From CAHJXF01 sp039936235 (GTDB lineage: Bacteria; Pseudomonadota; Gammaproteobacteria; Burkholderiales; Burkholderiaceae_D), in assembly GCA_039936235.1 (NCBI GenBank), contig JBDTIS010000072.1:1-39394 (forward strand): a stretch of 39,394 bases of DNA, read 5' to 3'. The position numbers and the translations under genes are program-made. Below are positions 35,756 to 39,394 of the stretch, piece by piece (position 1 is the first letter of the stretch; every line of letters starts with the position of its first letter). The notes under the pieces are model-generated. The model saw only the letters and a program-made list of their open reading frames with translations, had not been told where the DNA came from and searched no databases.

Positions 35756-35784
35756 TTGCCCGAGTCGGGTGCGGCTGGTAGGAT
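35756..35784 (+). promoter_or_regulatory. Candidate sigma-70 promoter upstream of ppiD
   Basis: TTGCCC (35756-35761) and TAGGAT (35779-35784) are separated by 17 bases, each with 4 of 6 consensus matches. Transcription would begin near 35791, giving either the ppiD leader or a transcript of about 65 nt ending at the terminator below. Confidence 0.4.
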
Positions 35785-35830
35785 GCGCGGCTCCTCGTGG
35801 CTGATCCATTCAAGCCTTCGGGGCGAAGAA

Positions 35831-35855
35831 GGCGAACGCAGGTTCGCCTTTTTTT
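35831..35855 (+). terminator. Intrinsic terminator in front of ppiD
   Basis: GGCGAAC, loop GCAG, GTTCGCC, then seven T: a textbook rho-independent terminator, the only clear one in the window. It lies 56 nt before the ppiD ATG. It may end the flavoprotein transcript or act as an attenuator or small-RNA end for the promoter at 35756. The sequence just upstream (CCTTCGGGGCGAAGAAGG) could form a competing hairpin. Confidence 0.8.
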
Positions 35856-35911
35856 CATCCGCGGCAGCATCTTCGATGCGCACGCCAACACTGCCGGAAC
35901 CCCGCCCGTCC

Positions 35912-37870
35912 ATGTTCGATTTCATACGTTCGCATCAGCGGCTGATGCAACTGATCCTGCTGGTCCTGATCGTCCCGTCCTTCGTCTTCTTCGGCATCCA
36001 GGGCTATGAGCACATGGGCCAGAACGCGCAGAGCGTCGCGAAGGTCGGCGGTCAGCCGATCAGCCAGGGCGAGCTAGACAACGCGCAGCGCGAGCAGATC
36101 GCCCGTATGCGCCAGACCTACGGGGCCGCGATCGACGCGGCGATGTTCGATACGCCCGAGGCGCGCGCGCAGACGCTCGACGGGCTGATCGGGCAGCGCG
36201 TGTTGATGCAGCAGGCGCGCAGGCTGTCGCTCGGCGCGTCCGACCGGCAGCTGCAGGAGAACATCATGGCGATCCCCGCGCTGCAGGAGAACGGTCGCTT
36301 CAGCCCCGAACGCTACCAGGCCATCCTCGCGCAGCAGGGCATGACGCCGGTGGTGTTCGAGCAGCGGCTGCGTGAAGACCTCGCGATGCAGCAGCTCAAC
36401 GCGGCGATCGAGAACTCGGTGATCGTCCCGAAGCGCGTCGTCGATCGCTTCTCGGCGATCGTCGGACAGCGGCGCGAGGTGAAGCCGCTGGTGATCAAGG
36501 TCGCCGACTTCACGGCCAGGGTGCAGCTGCCGGCCGACGCTGTTCAAAAGGATTACGACGCGCATCCGGCTGCGTACATGACGCCGGAATCCGCGAAGAT
36601 CGAATACGTCGTGCTGAGTTCCGACGCACTCGCCAAGCAGGTCACCGTGCCGGAAGCCGATTCGCGCGCCTTCTACGACCAGAACAAGGCGCGCTACACG
36701 GTGCCCGAGCAGCGCCGCGCGAGCCACATCCTGGTCGCGGCGGCGAAGGACGCCAGCGACGCCGACAAGGCCAAGGCGAAGGCCAAGGCCGAGGACATCC
36801 TGAAGAAGGTTCGCGCGAGCCCTGGAGACTTCGCAAAACTCGCGAAGCAGTTCTCGGACGACCCCGGTTCGGCGGCCAACGGTGGCGACCTCGATTACAT
36901 GGGCAAGGGCGCCACTGTCCCGCCGTTCGAGGCCGCGATGTTCGCGCTCAAGGACAAGGAGATCAGCGACCTGGTCCAGACCGATTTCGGCTTCCACATC
37001 ATCGAGCTGACCGGCATCAAGCCGATGCAGGTCAAGCCTTACGAAGCGGTCAAGGGCGAGATCGACGCCGAGATCGGCAAGGAGCTCGCGCAGAAGAAGT
37101 TCGCCGATGCCGCAGAGGCATTCGCGAACAGCGTCTACGAGCAGGGGGAATCCCTGGCGCCCACGGCGCAGAAGTTCGGCATTCCCGTCCTCACGGCCGA
37201 CCAGGTTCGGCGGACGCCGGCGCCCGGTGCCGACGCCACCACGCCGCTGACCAATGCGAAGCTGCTGACCGCGCTGTTCTCCGCCGACTCGATCAAGAAC
37301 CGCCACAACACCGAGGCGGTCGAGACGTCACCGGGCACGCTGGTCTCCGCGCGTATCCTCGACTACAAGCCGGCTGCTCGCAGGCCGCTCGCCGATGTCG
37401 CCGACGGCATCAAGGCCCAGCTGACCGACGCGGCGGCCCGCAAGCTCGCCGACGAGGCCGGCAAGGCGATGCTCGCGCAGCTGAAGGCGGGTCAGGCCAA
37501 GGACGTATCGGCATTCGGCAAGTCGATCAGCGTGTCGCGGGTCGAGCGCTCGGACGTGCCGCCCGAAGCGGTCACTGAAATCTTCCGTACCGACGCGTCG
37601 AAGCTCCCGGCCTATACCGGACTGGTCCTTCCGTCGGGTGATTTCGCGATCTACCAGATCGCCGCTGTGTCGACGTCGCCCGACATGGACGCCGGCCGGC
37701 GTACCGCGCTGTCGCAGAGCATCGCCAAGCAGCTCGGCGCGATCGAGTTCGCCGGGTATCTCGCCGATCTGCGCCAGCGCTCGAAGGTTCAGGTTTCCGC
37801 GCCTTATGCGGAGCTGATCGAGAAGAAGGACGTCGCAAAGGACGGCGCAGCGCCGAAGACCGCGTCCTGA
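35912..37870 (+). CDS. ppiD: Periplasmic folding chaperone/isomerase PpiD
   Basis: A 652-residue SurA/PpiD-type protein. It has an N-terminal inner-membrane anchor (about 10-33, LMQLILLVLIVPSFVFFGI), a SurA-like N-domain (KVGGQPISQGELDNAQREQI onward), a parvulin domain at about 265-370 (RRASHILVAAA, then NGGDLDYMGKGATVPPFEAA and FGFHIIEL), and a second inactive-looking rotamase-like C-terminal half. It assists folding of exported proteins at the Sec translocon. The start at 35912 gives the canonical MFDFIRSHQRLMQ; an in-frame ATG at 35876 would add 12 residues. Small dyads at 37886-37903 and 37911-37929 follow the stop. Confidence 0.95.
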   Translation: MFDFIRSHQRLMQLILLVLIVPSFVFFGIQGYEHMGQNAQSVAKVGGQPISQGELDNAQREQIARMRQTYGAAIDAAMFDTPEARAQTLDGLIGQRVLMQQARRLSLGASDRQLQENIMAIPALQENGRFSPERYQAILAQQGMTPVVFEQRLREDLAMQQLNAAIENSVIVPKRVVDRFSAIVGQRREVKPLVIKVADFTARVQLPADAVQKDYDAHPAAYMTPESAKIEYVVLSSDALAKQVTVPEADSRAFYDQNKARYTVPEQRRASHILVAAAKDASDADKAKAKAKAEDILKKVRASPGDFAKLAKQFSDDPGSAANGGDLDYMGKGATVPPFEAAMFALKDKEISDLVQTDFGFHIIELTGIKPMQVKPYEAVKGEIDAEIGKELAQKKFADAAEAFANSVYEQGESLAPTAQKFGIPVLTADQVRRTPAPGADATTPLTNAKLLTALFSADSIKNRHNTEAVETSPGTLVSARILDYKPAARRPLADVADGIKAQLTDAAARKLADEAGKAMLAQLKAGQAKDVSAFGKSISVSRVERSDVPPEAVTEIFRTDASKLPAYTGLVLPSGDFAIYQIAAVSTSPDMDAGRRTALSQSIAKQLGAIEFAGYLADLRQRSKVQVSAPYAELIEKKDVAKDGAAPKTAS

Positions 37871-37910
37871 TTTTCGAAGCTAGCCGCGGGAGCGATAGCC
37901 CGCATTGACA

Positions 37911-37929
37911 TTGCGCGTTCACTGCGCAA
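37911..37929. repeat. Inverted repeat between ppiD and the universal stress protein
   Basis: TTGCGC and GCGCAA arms around GTTCACT; a second pair (GCGGG and CCCGC, 37886-37903) lies just upstream. Neither has a T-run. They may end the ppiD message or serve as an operator for the next gene. Confidence 0.3.
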
Positions 37930-37995
37930 GCATCGGCTGCAGTCCGCGACCCGATCGATCGAACGTCGCGCTTGCAACCTGTTCGAGAGGCCCGC

Positions 37996-38448
37996 ATGTT
38001 CAAACGGATATTGCTTGCGTATGACGGATCCGAGACCGGCCGTCGCGCACTGCTGGAATGCGGCGAGGTGGCGAACCTGATGAAGGCCGACATCAAGCTG
38101 CTGGCGGTCACGCCTTCGATGCCGCCGGTCTACGTCGGCGAAGGTTTCATTCCCAGCGATGCGCTCGATGCGGAGAAGGAACGCTACCGCGAGATCCTCG
38201 AGGACGGTATCCATCAGCTCGAACTGCAGGGCTTCACCTGCCAGGGTCAGCTGTCGTTCGGCGAGCCGGTCGACGAGATCGCACGGGTCGCGCGCGAATG
38301 GGGCGCCGACCTGATCGTGATGGGACATCGGCGCGCCGGTTCGTGGGCCGAACGCTGGTGGCGCGGATCCGTCAGCAAGTCGCTCGTCGAGATCGCGCCG
38401 TGCAGCGTGCTGATCGCGGTCGTCACGACGCCGGCCGCGCACGGCTGA
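37996..38448 (+). CDS. Universal stress protein (UspA family)
   Basis: A 150-residue single-domain UspA protein. It starts FKRILLAYDGSETGRRALLE and ends with GADLIVMGHRRAGSWAERWW, RGSVSKSLVEIAPCSVLI. The ATP-binding pattern G-2x-G-9x-G(S/T) is only partly kept (GHRRAG in place of GTHGRTG, though GS is present), so nucleotide binding is uncertain. GAGAGG 5 nt before the ATG at 37996 fixes the start. UspA proteins support survival under growth arrest and stress. It converges on the ABC-F gene with only 4 nt between the stops. Confidence 0.93.
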   Translation: MFKRILLAYDGSETGRRALLECGEVANLMKADIKLLAVTPSMPPVYVGEGFIPSDALDAEKERYREILEDGIHQLELQGFTCQGQLSFGEPVDEIARVAREWGADLIVMGHRRAGSWAERWWRGSVSKSLVEIAPCSVLIAVVTTPAAHG

Positions 38449-38452
38449 TCGC

Positions 38453-39394
<942 letters not shown>

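Noticed and set aside
35591..35911. tRNA genes upstream of ppiD
   Set aside because: Burkholderiales often have tRNA-Val or tRNA-Asp before ppiD, so I looked for acceptor and T-loop sequences and found none.

Overview
The window is a stretch of high-GC chromosome from a betaproteobacterium, most likely Burkholderiales. That placement is inferred from the high GC content, the narGHJI-ppiC order, the NsrR/NnrS/hemerythrin block and the style of the proteins; no 16S or other marker gene is present. All coordinates are read by eye, and family names come from motifs, not from searches.

Layout. (1) 1-6583, nitrate respiration and nitric-oxide defence. This holds the 3' end of narH, then narJ, narI and a PpiC-type isomerase on the plus strand. 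They converge on a minus-strand unit of nsrR, a hemerythrin and a small conserved protein. A good NsrR operator (4598-4620) lies between nsrR and the divergent nnrS, which is followed by a DUF2249 protein and a 7Fe-type ferredoxin. (2) 6861-11043, a minus-strand oxidase operon: ccoN, ccoO, a mono-haem membrane cytochrome c, a SCO copper chaperone and a small membrane protein, joined by start/stop overlaps. CcoN has an N-terminal extension resembling the assembly protein CcoS, and the usual di-haem CcoP is absent. (3) 11044-24313, a stress and fermentation region: two zinc alcohol dehydrogenases, the bifunctional NAD(P)H-hydrate repair enzyme, a succinate-semialdehyde dehydrogenase, a DJ-1/PfpI protein, Dps, an hsp20-lon operon and a Crp/Fnr regulator. 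(4) 24310-31690: a protein of unknown function, a Tat-exported lipoprotein-like Acg-type nitroreductase, and a complete MacAB-TolC-type efflux operon. (5) 31808-35590: a tandem PRC-barrel protein, a glucoamylase-family protein and a mercuric-reductase-like flavoprotein whose redox site is degenerate. (6) 35912-39394: ppiD, a universal stress protein and the 3' part of an ABC-F ATPase gene.

Four gene remnants are visible between intact genes: a collapsed pntAB (15660-15984), the N-terminal fifth of a class I fructose-bisphosphate aldolase (26337-26567), a C-terminal scrap of a second DJ-1/PfpI gene (6774-6832) and a possible IS5-type transposase N-terminus (about 11250-11325).

The most interesting signal is a short non-coding element, GTKCG-N4-CGMAC-AGAC, found eight times between 12.6 and 31.8 kb. 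I found none in the nitrate/oxidase part or in the ppiD end. Six copies lie 60-115 nt upstream of a start codon with the AGAC end facing the gene: a small membrane protein, succinate-semialdehyde dehydrogenase, Dps, Hsp20-Lon, the aldolase remnant and the PRC-barrel protein. This looks like the shared operator or promoter element of an undescribed stress regulon; the Crp/Fnr protein inside the region is one candidate regulator.
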